The notes under the pieces are model-generated. The model had not been told where the DNA came from. It made no database searches and was given only the letters and a program-made list of their open reading frames with translations. 64,000 nucleotides of DNA from Rhizobium lusitanum (GTDB lineage: Bacteria; Pseudomonadota; Alphaproteobacteria; Rhizobiales; Rhizobiaceae), in the NCBI RefSeq assembly GCF_014189535.1, contig NZ_CP050307.1:682001-746000 (forward strand). Direction: 5' to 3'. Positions within the stretch are counted from its first letter, which is position 1. Every line of letters begins with the position of its first letter. This document shows, one piece after another, positions 47,057-56,593 of this stretch. The position numbers and the translations under genes were made by a program.

Positions 47057-48682
47057 ATGGGGCGTGCAGTCTTTGGAGTTTCGCTAAGAAGCAGCGTCCG
47101 CGCGGTCGTTGCCTTGTCTTTCCTTTCGCTCGCCGGTGCACATGCCTGGGCGGCGTCCGAGGGCGCCAAGCCGGTTGATGGCGGTATCCTCAAGGTTGGT
47201 CTTGGGACGGACACAGCCATTATCGACCCGTCGATCACCGGCAGCTCGATTACCGCGGTCATCACCCGCAATATCGTCGACTCGCTGGTCGGTCAGGCCG
47301 AGGACAACAGCTTCACGCCCTGGCTGGCCGAGCGTTGGGAAATCAATGGCGACAACACGGTCTATACATTTCATCTGAGGCCGGGTGTGACCTTCAGCGA
47401 TGGCACGCCGCTCGATGCGGCGGCGGTGAAGTATAATTTCGATCGTATCCTCGATCCGAAGACGACCTCTAGCTACGCTAAGTCGTTGCTCGGTCCGATC
47501 GACAAGATCGAGGCGCCGAACGCAAATACTGTCGTGATCAGCTATCGTCAGTCTTTCGCGCCGCTGCTGCAGGGCCTTAGCCTGCCCTATCTCGGGATCC
47601 AGTCTCCGACCTATCTGCAAAAGGCGACAAGCACGACCAATACCGTTATCGGCTCCGGTGCCTATGTCCTCGATAGTTTCGTGAAGGGCAACGGCAGCAA
47701 GCTGACCCGGCGTGCCGATTACAACTGGGGCCCCGGCTATGCCGCCCACAAGGGGCCGGCTCATTTCAATGAGATCGATTTCAAATACTTGCCGGAAGCC
47801 TCGGTTCGTCTCGGCGCCCTGGCGAGCGGGCAGGTGGACGCCATCGACGCGGTTCCGCCCGCTAATTTCCGCTCGGTGCAGAGCAATGGAAAATTGCAGG
47901 TCGTGACGAAGGAGAACCCGGGCGTTACAAGCGCCTTTCTCCTGAATATCTCGAAGGGACCTTTCCAGGACATCAAGGTTCGCCAGGCGTTCCAGAGCGC
48001 GGTGAATGTCGCCGCAGCCGTGAAAGCAGCTTACTTCGGCACGTTGAAGCCGGCTGACAATATCCTCGCGCCTTCGACGCTCTATTACGAATCCCGCCTT
48101 GGCGGCAAATGGGGCTTTGATCTCGCCAAGGCGAACCGCCTGCTTGATGAAGCCGGCTGGAAAGAGAAGGATGCCGACGGAATTCGCAAGAAGGACGGCC
48201 AGCGCCTGACGCTTCATTACGTCTACGACAGCGCCCAGGTTGGTGACTCCGATATTACGCTCGCGCAGGCGGCTCAATATCAGGTGCGCCAGGCCGGTTT
48301 TGATTTGCAGCTTGATCCTACCGATGCCGGTGGTTTTATCGCCCGTGCCAATGCCAATGATTACGATCTGGTCTCGCTCTATTACGTGCGTGCCGAACCG
48401 GACATTCTGCGCACGGTGTTTCACTCGGCTTATGCGCCGCCAAACGGCGCGAATTATGCGCGCATCAACAGTCTCGACGAAAAGCTGAGCAAGGCGATCG
48501 GCGCGAGCGATGCCGAGCGCAAGCGGCTTTACGCCGAGATCCAGACTGAGATCATCGACCAGGCCTATGCGGTGCCGCGCTATGTCGCCGCCTACCAGCT
48601 TGGCGCCTCCAAGAAGCTTCTCGGCATTAGCTGGGCCACCAACGCCAAACCAAATTTTTATGATGCCTGGCTCAACCCGTAA
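47057..48682 (+). CDS. Peptide-type ABC transporter substrate-binding protein (SBP family 5)
   Basis: A 541-residue periplasmic binding protein. The signal peptide (VRAVVALSFLSLAGAHAWA) leads to GGILKVGLGTDTAIIDPSI, and family motifs include AERWEINGDNTVYTFHLRPGVTFSDGTPLD and VRQAFQSAVNVAA. It is the first gene of a complete importer operon. Unlike the other family-5 genes here, no hairpin follows; the permease gene begins inside its last codons. The ligand is unknown, possibly a dipeptide or glutathione-like compound. Confidence 0.9.
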   Translation: MGRAVFGVSLRSSVRAVVALSFLSLAGAHAWAASEGAKPVDGGILKVGLGTDTAIIDPSITGSSITAVITRNIVDSLVGQAEDNSFTPWLAERWEINGDNTVYTFHLRPGVTFSDGTPLDAAAVKYNFDRILDPKTTSSYAKSLLGPIDKIEAPNANTVVISYRQSFAPLLQGLSLPYLGIQSPTYLQKATSTTNTVIGSGAYVLDSFVKGNGSKLTRRADYNWGPGYAAHKGPAHFNEIDFKYLPEASVRLGALASGQVDAIDAVPPANFRSVQSNGKLQVVTKENPGVTSAFLLNISKGPFQDIKVRQAFQSAVNVAAAVKAAYFGTLKPADNILAPSTLYYESRLGGKWGFDLAKANRLLDEAGWKEKDADGIRKKDGQRLTLHYVYDSAQVGDSDITLAQAAQYQVRQAGFDLQLDPTDAGGFIARANANDYDLVSLYYVRAEPDILRTVFHSAYAPPNGANYARINSLDEKLSKAIGASDAERKRLYAEIQTEIIDQAYAVPRYVAAYQLGASKKLLGISWATNAKPNFYDAWLNP

Positions 48683-49613
48683 CCTGATCCATGCCGTCGC
48701 AAGGCGGCTGGGTGTGATCGTCGCTGTGTTGTGGGGCGCAGCGACGATCGCCTTCATCGCAGTCAAGCTCATTCCCGGCGATCCGGTCTCGATCCTCTCC
48801 GGCGGCGAGAATGTCGTCGACGAGGCCGAGCGGGCAGCTCTGGTCCATCAATATGGGCTGGATCAGCCGCTGGTGCTGCAATATGCGCGCTATATCGGCA
48901 ACGCGCTGTTCGGCAATTTCGGTGAGAGCTATCAGTACCGGCAGCCCGTCATCGACGTCATAGCGGAGGCGGCCGGCCCGACGCTGCAACTGGCGGGCAG
49001 CGCCATCATCGTTGCGCTCAGCCTGGCGATAACCATCGCCCTGGCGACGGCGGGCCGCCGGCGAGGGCTGGCGGTGACGCTTTCCGGTCTCGAACTGATC
49101 TTGCTGAGCACGCCCGTCTACTGGATTGGCATCGTGCTGCTGTCGCTCTTCAGCTTTCAACTGCAATGGTTCCCGGTGACCGGTAATGATGGGTTTGCCT
49201 CTCTCGTGCTGCCGGCGATTGCGCTCAGCCTGCCCTTGACCGCGCTGTTGAGCCAGGTTCTGCGGGATGGTCTGGAAGAGGCTCTGTCGCAACCCTTTGC
49301 GCTGACGGTCCGGGCTCGCGGTGTCGGAGAAACCCTCCTGCGGTTTCGCCACGGTCTGCGCCATGCAGCACTCGCCGCGTCCACCCTGACCGGTACCCTG
49401 TTTGCCAGCACGCTCGGCGGCTCCATCCTCACAGAAACGGTGTTCGGCCGATCCGGCATCGGCCAGATCACGCTGCAGGCAATCAAGACCCGCGACATGC
49501 CGTTGGTGCTTGGGCTGGTGATGCTGTCGGCCTGCGTCTTCGTCATCATCAACCTGCTGGTCGATGCCCTCTATCTGCTGATCGATCCTCGCCTACGGAG
49601 AGTGCCACAATGA
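48660..49613 (+). CDS. Peptide ABC transporter permease (DppB-like)
   Basis: A 317-residue permease. After a short leader, LIHAVARRLGVIVAVLWGAATIAFIAVKLIPGDP is the DppB/OppB start, with six hydrophobic segments. The EAA-type loop reads FALTVRARGVGETLLRFRHGLRHA, and it ends LIDPRLRRVPQ. The twin ATGs at 48660/48663 lie 20 bases inside the binding-protein gene, so I reject a longer start at 48510. It overlaps the next permease gene by 4 bases. Confidence 0.9.
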   Translation: MMPGSTRNLIHAVARRLGVIVAVLWGAATIAFIAVKLIPGDPVSILSGGENVVDEAERAALVHQYGLDQPLVLQYARYIGNALFGNFGESYQYRQPVIDVIAEAAGPTLQLAGSAIIVALSLAITIALATAGRRRGLAVTLSGLELILLSTPVYWIGIVLLSLFSFQLQWFPVTGNDGFASLVLPAIALSLPLTALLSQVLRDGLEEALSQPFALTVRARGVGETLLRFRHGLRHAALAASTLTGTLFASTLGGSILTETVFGRSGIGQITLQAIKTRDMPLVLGLVMLSACVFVIINLLVDALYLLIDPRLRRVPQ

Positions 49614-50485
49614 GCAGCGCGGAATTATTCGATGCGGCGCTACGCCGGCGTCAAGATGGCGGTGCTGGCGCCAATCCTTGGCTTGCACCCGGCCTGCTCA
49701 TCCCGCTCGTCATTGTGGTGGTTCTTGCTGTTGCTATCAGGGAGCCGCAATGGTTCACCGCTTTCGATCCGGAAGCGGTGGATACGGATGCGATATTGAT
49801 GCCGCCGGATTTGCGGCATTGGTTTGGAACCGACGAACTCGGGCGCGACCTGTTTTCGCGCGTCGTGCACGGAACATCGCTATCGCTTGCGATCGGCATC
49901 GGCGCCACATTGATCGCCACCCTGGGCGGTATTCTACTTGGCACGGCAGCAGCACTTGCGCCGAAGGCCGTCAGCCGCATTCTGGTGCGCCTGATCGATA
50001 TTCTCCTCGCCTTTCCCGAAATACTGTTGGCGCTGCTGGTGATCGCCGTGCTTGGGCGCGGGCCTTTGAACACGCTGCTTGCCGTCGGTTTTTCCAGTGT
50101 CGCATCCTATGCGCGGCTGGTCCGCTCGCAGGTACTACAGGTGAAGCTTTCAGGCTATGTCGAGCACGCCGTCACGCTCGGTGAACATCCCTGGACGATC
50201 GTCACCCGGCATATCATCCCGAATACTATCCGTCCGCTGCTGATCCTGGCGACAATCGGGGTCGGGAGCTCCGTCCTCTCCGCATCGGCTCTGAGCTTTC
50301 TCGGCCTCGGCGTCGTGCCGCCGGCAGCGGAATGGGGCGCGTTGCTGGCAAACGGCCGCAATTTTCTCGACATTGCCCCGTGGACCAGCCTGCTGCCGGC
50401 CACCGTGGTAGCCATCTCCGTGATCTCGATCACCCTTCTCGGCCGCCGGCTGCAAAACCTCTTGTCCAAGGGGGAAGCCCGTTGA
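49610..50485 (+). CDS. Peptide ABC transporter permease (DppC-like)
   Basis: A 291-residue permease with an N-terminal tail, a first helix near 25-45, HWFGTDELGRDLFSRVVHGTSLSLA, and an ATPase-contacting loop SGYVEHAVTLGEHPWTIVTRH. It has the six-segment pattern of DppC. Its ATG overlaps the DppB-like stop, and its stop overlaps the TTG start of the ATPase gene, so the operon is tightly coupled. Confidence 0.9.
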   Translation: MSSAELFDAALRRRQDGGAGANPWLAPGLLIPLVIVVVLAVAIREPQWFTAFDPEAVDTDAILMPPDLRHWFGTDELGRDLFSRVVHGTSLSLAIGIGATLIATLGGILLGTAAALAPKAVSRILVRLIDILLAFPEILLALLVIAVLGRGPLNTLLAVGFSSVASYARLVRSQVLQVKLSGYVEHAVTLGEHPWTIVTRHIIPNTIRPLLILATIGVGSSVLSASALSFLGLGVVPPAAEWGALLANGRNFLDIAPWTSLLPATVVAISVISITLLGRRLQNLLSKGEAR

Positions 50486-52179
50486 ACCTGGATAATACCA
50501 TCCTGCGGAGCCACTTCGCGGCCGTTCCCTCAAGTCCTACGCTGTTGGAGGTAAAGGGGCTCAGCGTAACCTTTCCGACGCCGCGTGGCCGGGTGCAAGC
50601 GGTGAGGGACGTTTCCTTTCAAATCGCAGCCGGGGAAATCCTCGCGCTCGTCGGTGAATCCGGGTCGGGAAAATCGGTGACGGCTCGTGCACTCGTGGGC
50701 CTTGCCGGCGCGCGGGCTGATGTCCGGGCAGAAGCGATGACACTTGTCGGCCATGATGGACAGGTGCTGGATCTTCAGGGTCTTTCCGAGCGGTCGTGGC
50801 GTCAGCTTCGCGGGCGGGAGGTTGGCTTCGTGCTGCAGGATGCCTTGGTCTCGCTTGATCCCTTGCGCACGGTCGGTCGCGAGGTTGCCGAACCGATCCT
50901 GGCGCACCGTTTGCTGCCCCGATCGCAAGTGGCTGAGCGTGTCGAGGAACTGCTCAGCCGCGCCGGCATCCCCGATCCTGACGTTCGCGCCGCCCAATAT
51001 CCGCACGAGCTGTCCGGCGGGCTGCGGCAAAGAGCGCTGATCGCCTCGGCGCTGGCAGCGCAACCGCGCCTGTTGATCGCCGACGAGCCGACCACGGCGC
51101 TGGATGTCACGGTACAGCGGCAGGTCCTCGCGGTTTTCAAGGAGCTGGCGCGGGCCGGTCACGCGGTTCTCATCATCACGCATGACCTCGCGGTGGCAGC
51201 ACAGCTCGCCGACCGCGTGGTGGTGATGCAGAATGGCCAATTGGTGGAAGCTGGCCCGGCACGCGAAGTATTGTCCACGCCGCTACACGACTATACGCGT
51301 CGCCTACTGGCAGCCGTGCCGACGGCCGCGACCCGTGGCCGCTGGTTGAGCGCAACCGACGGCGCGCCGATCCGCCGGCAGGTCGTGGAGGCCGAAACGC
51401 CGCTCTTGGAGATCCGCAATGTCTCGGTGAGTTTCAAGCGACCCGACGGCAGCAGGCTCGAAGCGGTCCGGCAGGTTTCGCTCGAGGTTGGCCGGGGTGA
51501 AACGCTCGGCATCGTCGGCGAGTCCGGTTCCGGCAAGACAACGCTCGGCAAGGTGGCGCTGGGGCTGCGACACGCGGCCAGCGGCGACGTACTCTTCGAA
51601 GGCAAACCATGGAGTGCGCTTGCCGAAGCTGAGCGGCGGCCCTTGCGTAGCCGCATCCAGACCATCAGTCAGGACCCCCTCGGCTCGTTCGACCCCCGCT
51701 TCACCGTGGAGCGCATCATCGACCAGCCTCTGCGGCTGCGAGGCGATCTCGACCGGGCGGCGCGGCGGCGGAGAATAGCGGAACTGATCGAATTGGTTGG
51801 CCTATCGCCGGAGCTTCTTGCACGACGGCCGAACACCTTGTCCGGCGGCCAGCGGCAGCGCGTATCCATCGCCCAGGCGCTTGCGGCCGAACCAAAGCTG
51901 CTGATCTGCGACGAGCCGGTTTCTGCACTGGATGTCACGACACAGGCGCAGGTGCTGGACCTGCTGGTCGATCTTCAGGGACGGCTGGGACTGTCGATGG
52001 TCTTCATCTCCCACGATCTCGGCGTGGTGCAACATATGAGCCATCGCATCGCCGTCATGAAGGACGGCGTGGTTGTCGAGACCGGAGCGGTGGAGGAGCT
52101 CTTCGATCAGCCGCAACATCCTTACACGCGCGATCTGATCGCCTCCGTGCCCATGCTTTCGGCCTGGAAGAAGGAATAG
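50482..52179 (+). CDS. Fused peptide-type ABC transporter ATPase (two ATPase domains)
   Basis: A 565-residue tandem ATPase: domain 1 has [25 protein letters not shown] and [14 protein letters not shown]; domain 2 has [26 protein letters not shown] and LLICDEPVSALDVT. Both retain the glutamate needed for hydrolysis. The first signature is LSGGL rather than LSGGQ. It starts at TTG 50482, overlapping the permease stop (TTGA), with AGGGGGA upstream; the frame to 50332 is out of the operon logic. It is the only ATPase gene of this importer. Confidence 0.92.
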   Translation: MNLDNTILRSHFAAVPSSPTLLEVKGLSVTFPTPRGRVQAVRDVSFQIAAGEILALVGESGSGKSVTARALVGLAGARADVRAEAMTLVGHDGQVLDLQGLSERSWRQLRGREVGFVLQDALVSLDPLRTVGREVAEPILAHRLLPRSQVAERVEELLSRAGIPDPDVRAAQYPHELSGGLRQRALIASALAAQPRLLIADEPTTALDVTVQRQVLAVFKELARAGHAVLIITHDLAVAAQLADRVVVMQNGQLVEAGPAREVLSTPLHDYTRRLLAAVPTAATRGRWLSATDGAPIRRQVVEAETPLLEIRNVSVSFKRPDGSRLEAVRQVSLEVGRGETLGIVGESGSGKTTLGKVALGLRHAASGDVLFEGKPWSALAEAERRPLRSRIQTISQDPLGSFDPRFTVERIIDQPLRLRGDLDRAARRRRIAELIELVGLSPELLARRPNTLSGGQRQRVSIAQALAAEPKLLICDEPVSALDVTTQAQVLDLLVDLQGRLGLSMVFISHDLGVVQHMSHRIAVMKDGVVVETGAVEELFDQPQHPYTRDLIASVPMLSAWKKE

Positions 52180-52527
52180 CATTTCACATACCGGCGGAAG
52201 CACTCGAGATGCCTGGGCGAGAAACAAAAGGGCTAATAGATTCTTTGTCGCATGGTCTTATCGCGATCTATTCCCTCGAGGGTTCAGCGTGATTTTCACT
52301 CGATCATGCGATGCTGTAATTTCAACCTGCTTATTACATCGATGAAAAACCGCAGGCTGGTGCTGGCCATGGTGCGTTTCGCTGCTTGCTAGCCCTCTTT
52401 TCTCTATTGCCAGTGGACGGCGACTTGGAACTCGCGCGGGCCGGCTTGTTTTTCAATCGCTTTTAGATTGAAAAACGCCGGGCCGCGCTATCTACATGAT
52501 CCAGCTTTGCCCCAGGGAGGAAATGAC
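52180..52527. promoter_or_regulatory. Intergenic region before MFS transporter
   Basis: A 348-base gap between the ABC ATPase and the MFS gene, with no gene in it. It contains the 10-bp palindrome CCCTCGAGGG at 52273-52282 and a perfect long inverted repeat at 52449-52475 (annotated separately). The MFS ribosome site GGGAGG is at 52515-52520. Confidence 0.45.
52449..52475. promoter_or_regulatory. Perfect 10-bp inverted repeat, candidate operator
   Basis: TTTTTCAATC-N7-GATTGAAAAA; a flanking G-C pair extends it to 11 bp. It ends 52 bases before the GTG start of the MFS gene, the expected position for an operator. A transcription end for the upstream operon is less likely since it is 270 bases past that stop. 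The regulator is not next to the gene. Confidence 0.5.
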
Positions 52528-53835
52528 GTGGTTGATGAAAAACAGCTTGTCTCCAAGATCACTTGGAGACTTATGCCTTTTCTAGGTATTCTCTATCTTA
52601 TCGCCTATATCGATCGTCAGAATGTCAGCTACGCGAAACTGCAAATGGTTGATGCTCTGGGCATGAGCGAATATGCCTACGGCCTGGGCGCGTCTCTGTT
52701 TTTTATCGGCTATTTCCTGTTTGAAGTCCCGAGTAACCTGCTGCTCGACAGGTTCGGGGCGAGCAAGTGGTTTGCGCGCATTCTGGTGTCGTGGGGGATT
52801 GTCACGGTCGCACTGGCCTATACCCAGAGCCCGACCATGTTCTACATTCTGCGCTTTCTGCTCGGCGCCTGCGAAGCGGGGTTCTTTCCGGGTGTCCTCT
52901 ACCTTCTGACCCTCTGGTATCCCTCGGCCTATCGCGGCAGGATGGTCGGGTTGTTCATGATTTTCAGCGCGCTGGCCAACGCAATCGGAGCGCCCATCGG
53001 TGGCGTTCTGCTGGACATGGACGGCCTCTATGCTCACGCCGGATGGCAGTGGGTGTTCATCGTCACCGGTATTCCCGCCATTATCGCCGGTTTCGTGACC
53101 TTCTTCTATCTGTCCGACCTGCCGGAAAAGGCAGGCTTTCTCAGTGCCGAGGAAAAGAAGTGGCTCAAGGATCGGCTTGCCGCTGAAAATGCAGGCATGG
53201 AGCTGAATGCATCCGACGGCTTCAAGGCTCTGATCAATCCGCGCGTTCTGCTGATGGCGATTTGCTATGTCGGTTTTCCGCTGGCAGCCTACGGCCTCAG
53301 CTACTGGCTTCCGACCATCGTCAAGGGTTTTGGGGTCAGCAACACCACCAACGGGTTCCTGAACATCATTCCCTGGATTCTCGTCGCGATCGCTCTCTAT
53401 GTCGTTCCGTCAATGGCGGACAAGGCTGAATCCAAGACGCCCTACATCGTGATCTCCGCGCTGACGGGGGCTGTGTGCCTGGTGCTCTCGGCGGTCATTC
53501 CGAACCATACGCTACAGTTCGCATTCCTCTGCGTTGCCGCCGCCGGCATCTTCGCCGGACAGCCGGTTTTCTGGAGCTTGCCGTCGCGCTTCCTCAAGGG
53601 GGCTGGTGCCGCCGCCGGTCTTGCGGCGATCAACTCCATCGGCAATCTCGGAGGCTTCGTCGCGCAGAATGTCGTGCCGTGGATCAAGGACGCCACTGGA
53701 AGCACGATCGCGCCGATGTTCTTCCTTGCCGCCTGCCTCGTGGTGGCTGCTATATTGGTTCTGTTTGTCGGGCGAATGATGACGCACGCGTCTACGCTGC
53801 GCGACGGGACAGGGTCCGGCACAACGCGCCCCTGA
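52528..53835 (+). CDS. MFS transporter, anion:cation symporter (ACS) type
   Basis: A 435-residue, 12-helix major facilitator. Its early region LIAYIDRQNVSYAKLQMVDAL and SLFFIGYFLFEVPSNLLLDRFGA is the signature of the ACS family (tartrate, phthalate, galactonate and other organic-anion symporters). A hydrophilic central loop lies near 200-230. The start is GTG at 52528 with GGGAGG seven bases before it; the ATG at 52468 would lengthen it without a ribosome site. The substrate is probably a carboxylate, identity unknown. It ends before a strong terminator. Confidence 0.9.
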   Translation: MVDEKQLVSKITWRLMPFLGILYLIAYIDRQNVSYAKLQMVDALGMSEYAYGLGASLFFIGYFLFEVPSNLLLDRFGASKWFARILVSWGIVTVALAYTQSPTMFYILRFLLGACEAGFFPGVLYLLTLWYPSAYRGRMVGLFMIFSALANAIGAPIGGVLLDMDGLYAHAGWQWVFIVTGIPAIIAGFVTFFYLSDLPEKAGFLSAEEKKWLKDRLAAENAGMELNASDGFKALINPRVLLMAICYVGFPLAAYGLSYWLPTIVKGFGVSNTTNGFLNIIPWILVAIALYVVPSMADKAESKTPYIVISALTGAVCLVLSAVIPNHTLQFAFLCVAAAGIFAGQPVFWSLPSRFLKGAGAAAGLAAINSIGNLGGFVAQNVVPWIKDATGSTIAPMFFLAACLVVAAILVLFVGRMMTHASTLRDGTGSGTTRP

Positions 53836-53843
53836 TGAGACGT

Positions 53844-53879
53844 AAAAGGCCCGCCTTCCAATCTGGAGGCGGGCCTTTT
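53844..53879. terminator. Strong bidirectional Rho-independent terminator
   Basis: AAAAGGCCCGCC (53844-53855) pairs perfectly with GGCGGGCCTTTT (53868-53879), with extra pairs inside and a 6-base loop. A-run and T-run flanks allow use from both strands. It serves the MFS gene on one side and the LLM-monooxygenase operon on the other. Confidence 0.85.
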
Positions 53880-53912
53880 GATCCGTCACATGTTTATACG
53901 CTTTTCGAAACG

Positions 53913-55211
53913 TCAGCCAAGCGCCGGCCGTGGAATGCCGAGATGATCGCGTAGGGTCGTGCCTTCGTATTCCGTGCGGAAAAGACCTTTTTCCTGTAGG
54001 ATCGGCACCACTTCGCGGGTGAAATCTTCAAGCCCGTCGGGGAAGAAGGGCGGCATGACGTTGAAGCCGTCTGCGGCGCCGTTCTTGAACCATTGCTCCA
54101 TGCGCTCGGCGATCTCAACGGGCGTTCCGAGCACGATATGATGGCCGCGGCCTGCGGCAACGCGCAAGGCAAGCTCGCGGATCGTCAATTTTTCCCGTCG
54201 CGCCAACTCCGTCAGCAATTCGGCACGGCTGCGCAACTGGTCCGAAATCGGCAGGTCGGGCAATGGACCGTCGAGATCGTAATCGGCAAGGCTATGGCCG
54301 ATCCGCTCTTCAAGAAGCGGCATGGCGCTCTTGATCTCCGTCCAGCGGTTCAGGACATCGAGCTTCTCACGCGCTTCCGCCGCCGACCTGCCGATCACCG
54401 GCAGGAAGCCCGGCATGACCGCCACGCTATCGGGATCGCGCCCGAAGCCCGCAACCTTGCCCTTGAGGCTCTTGTAGAAGGCCTGGGCCTCATCGAGGCT
54501 CTGTTGCGCGGTAAAGACGATGTCGGCGGTTCGGGCGGCCAGATCCTGGCCTGGACCGGAGGAGCCGGCCTGGATCAGGATCGGATGACCCTGCGGCGAG
54601 CGCGGAATATTGAGCGGCCCCTTGACGGTGTAATACTTGCCCTTGTGGTCGAGCACGCGCACCTTGGACGGGTCTGCATAGACGCCGCTTTGCTTGTCCT
54701 TCGGGAAGGCGTCGTCGTCCCAGCTATCCCAGAGCCCGCGCACCACATCGACGAATTCCTCGGCTACGGCATAGCGCTCATCGTGTTCCGGATGGCTCTT
54801 TGAGAAGTTGGCGGCCGTGCGCGCATAGGCCGTCGTGACGATGTTCCAGGCGGCGCGGCCGTGGCTCAGATGATCGATCGAGGCAAAGGCGCGGGCGATA
54901 TGATAGGGCTCGCCGTAGGTGGTCGATGCCGTCGCGGCAAGGCCGATCTTGTCGGTGACCATGGCAAGCGAGGCAAGTAGCGTCAACGGTTCGAAGCGCG
55001 CGATCATCGATGGGTGCGCGTCGATGGCGCTCGTCAGGCCGTCGGCCAGGAAGAGCATGTCGAACTTCGCCGCCTCCGCCATCTGCGCCACGCGGCGCAG
55101 CAGGTCGAAATTCTCACTGCCGGCCTCAGCATCCGGATGGCGCCAGCCGGAGACGTGATGACCAGCTCCCTGCAGGAAAAGGCCGAGATGGATCTTGCGG
55201 GTCTTGCTCAT
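53913..55211 (-). CDS. LLM-class flavin-dependent monooxygenase (NtaA/SnaA/DszA-type)
   Basis: A 432-residue bacterial-luciferase-like monooxygenase of the NtaA/SnaA/DszA group. It starts KIHLGLFLQGAGHHVSGWRHP, then has DMLFLADGL, SHGRAAWNIVTTAYARTAANF and HPILIQAGSSGPGQ, all typical. It uses reduced FMN delivered by a separate reductase and oxygen to cleave C-N or C-S bonds. It is the last gene of the minus-strand operon after an amino-acid importer and an MmgE/PrpD gene; substrate unknown. No reductase gene is in this operon. Confidence 0.88.
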   Translation of the reverse strand: MSKTRKIHLGLFLQGAGHHVSGWRHPDAEAGSENFDLLRRVAQMAEAAKFDMLFLADGLTSAIDAHPSMIARFEPLTLLASLAMVTDKIGLAATASTTYGEPYHIARAFASIDHLSHGRAAWNIVTTAYARTAANFSKSHPEHDERYAVAEEFVDVVRGLWDSWDDDAFPKDKQSGVYADPSKVRVLDHKGKYYTVKGPLNIPRSPQGHPILIQAGSSGPGQDLAARTADIVFTAQQSLDEAQAFYKSLKGKVAGFGRDPDSVAVMPGFLPVIGRSAAEAREKLDVLNRWTEIKSAMPLLEERIGHSLADYDLDGPLPDLPISDQLRSRAELLTELARREKLTIRELALRVAAGRGHHIVLGTPVEIAERMEQWFKNGAADGFNVMPPFFPDGLEDFTREVVPILQEKGLFRTEYEGTTLRDHLGIPRPALG

Positions 55212-55240
55212 GGTTTCATGCCTTGGAATTACGGAAAAGA

Positions 55241-56581
55241 TCAGGTCAGCCGCTGGCCGAGCACGTCGAGGAACCGATAGAGATCATCCTCGCTCCGCAT
55301 CGTCCTTGCAAGTTCTGGAACGGCTGAGACAGCGGAATGGTTGCCGGTAGCGCCGCGGAATTTGTCGGTGGGATCGGTGACGCCCGGCAGGCCCTTGAAC
55401 TCACGGGTCAGTCGTTCGCCATTGGTGAGGCTCACATCGGCGATCACAAAACGCGTCTTCGGGTCGCTGGACAGGCGAGGGGCTGCCTCGTCATGGCGGC
55501 GCCGCACGCGGAGGGCAACCGCCATCAGGTCCTCGCGCACCGGCGTCTCGCCGAAATGATCGATCCGGAGCGCTCCGTCGATGAGCGCGGTCGCAAAGAC
55601 ATATTCGGCGCTGAAGCGCGCATCGATCCCGTTGACCGGGTTCGTCACCACCAGCGCGGCATCGCCGCCCGGCGGGAAGGTTATGGTGACGGACTCGATC
55701 GTGTCCGCGCGCAAGCCTTCCTGATGCAGTTGAATGCCGATCACGCCGACCGGATGGCTTGCCGTGCAGCAGGGAAAGGCCTTCAACGTCAGTCCGGGCG
55801 AGACGATCTGCCAGGGCGAGCCCCAGTTTTCCACCGTGGCCTGTGGCCGCTCTTCGCCAAAGGCAAAGGCGGAGAAGAAGCCGATGGGATTGTCGAGGAA
55901 GTCCCTGGCGCCGCCTAGGCCGGCCTTGGCGAGCCTGGCGGACAAGAGGCCGGAGCGCGCGGCCATGCCAGCGTGGTAGGGCTTCGCATCATAGCCGAAC
56001 TGCAGGCGCAATCCGCTCGAATGGGTGGCGGCGAGCCCCAGCGCTACGGCGGTTTCCTCGACAGAGTAGTCGAGCACATGGGCGACGGCCGCCGCGGCGC
56101 CGATCGTGCCGAGCGTCGCCGTCGCATGGAAGCCGTTCTCGTAATGCCTGGTGCCGAGCGAAAGCCCGAGGCGGGCCATGGCTTCGAGCCCGACGATATA
56201 GCCTGCGATCAACTGCTCGGCGGAAAATCGGACTTCCGAGGCAAGCGCCAGAAGGGCCGGTACGATCACCGTCGTTGGATGACCACGGACGCTTGAGTGC
56301 ACGTCGTCATAGTCAAGCACATGTCCGGCATGGGCATTGACCAGCGCGGCCGTCAGGGCATCCGTCCGGCGCTTTTGTCCGACAATCACCGCATTGCCGT
56401 TGCCGGGCGATAGCTGGTCGAGCAAGATTAGCGTCGTGCGATCGAGCGCGCCGCCAAAGGCGCAGGCAAGCCAGTCGATCATTGCCGTGCGAGCCGCCTG
56501 GACGGCGGCGGCATCCTTCAGAGGTTCGGACGAAACGATGGCCTCGGCAAAGGCCGTGGTAAGCGGAAAGACCTTGTCCAT
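55241..56581 (-). CDS. MmgE/PrpD family protein
   Basis: A 446-residue protein of the MmgE/PrpD fold (2-methylcitrate dehydratase, cis-aconitate decarboxylase and relatives). Diagnostic regions are AMIDWLACAFGG near residue 35, NAHAGHVLDYDDVHSSVRGHPTTVIVPALLA near 90 and KAFPCCTASHPVGVI. It likely acts on a small di- or tricarboxylic intermediate, by dehydration, decarboxylation or isomerisation. It lies between the ATPase and the monooxygenase in one operon, so it probably handles a product of the same pathway. Confidence 0.85.
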   Translation of the reverse strand: MDKVFPLTTAFAEAIVSSEPLKDAAAVQAARTAMIDWLACAFGGALDRTTLILLDQLSPGNGNAVIVGQKRRTDALTAALVNAHAGHVLDYDDVHSSVRGHPTTVIVPALLALASEVRFSAEQLIAGYIVGLEAMARLGLSLGTRHYENGFHATATLGTIGAAAAVAHVLDYSVEETAVALGLAATHSSGLRLQFGYDAKPYHAGMAARSGLLSARLAKAGLGGARDFLDNPIGFFSAFAFGEERPQATVENWGSPWQIVSPGLTLKAFPCCTASHPVGVIGIQLHQEGLRADTIESVTITFPPGGDAALVVTNPVNGIDARFSAEYVFATALIDGALRIDHFGETPVREDLMAVALRVRRRHDEAAPRLSSDPKTRFVIADVSLTNGERLTREFKGLPGVTDPTDKFRGATGNHSAVSAVPELARTMRSEDDLYRFLDVLGQRLT

Positions 56582-56593
56582 AATCGATCCCTT

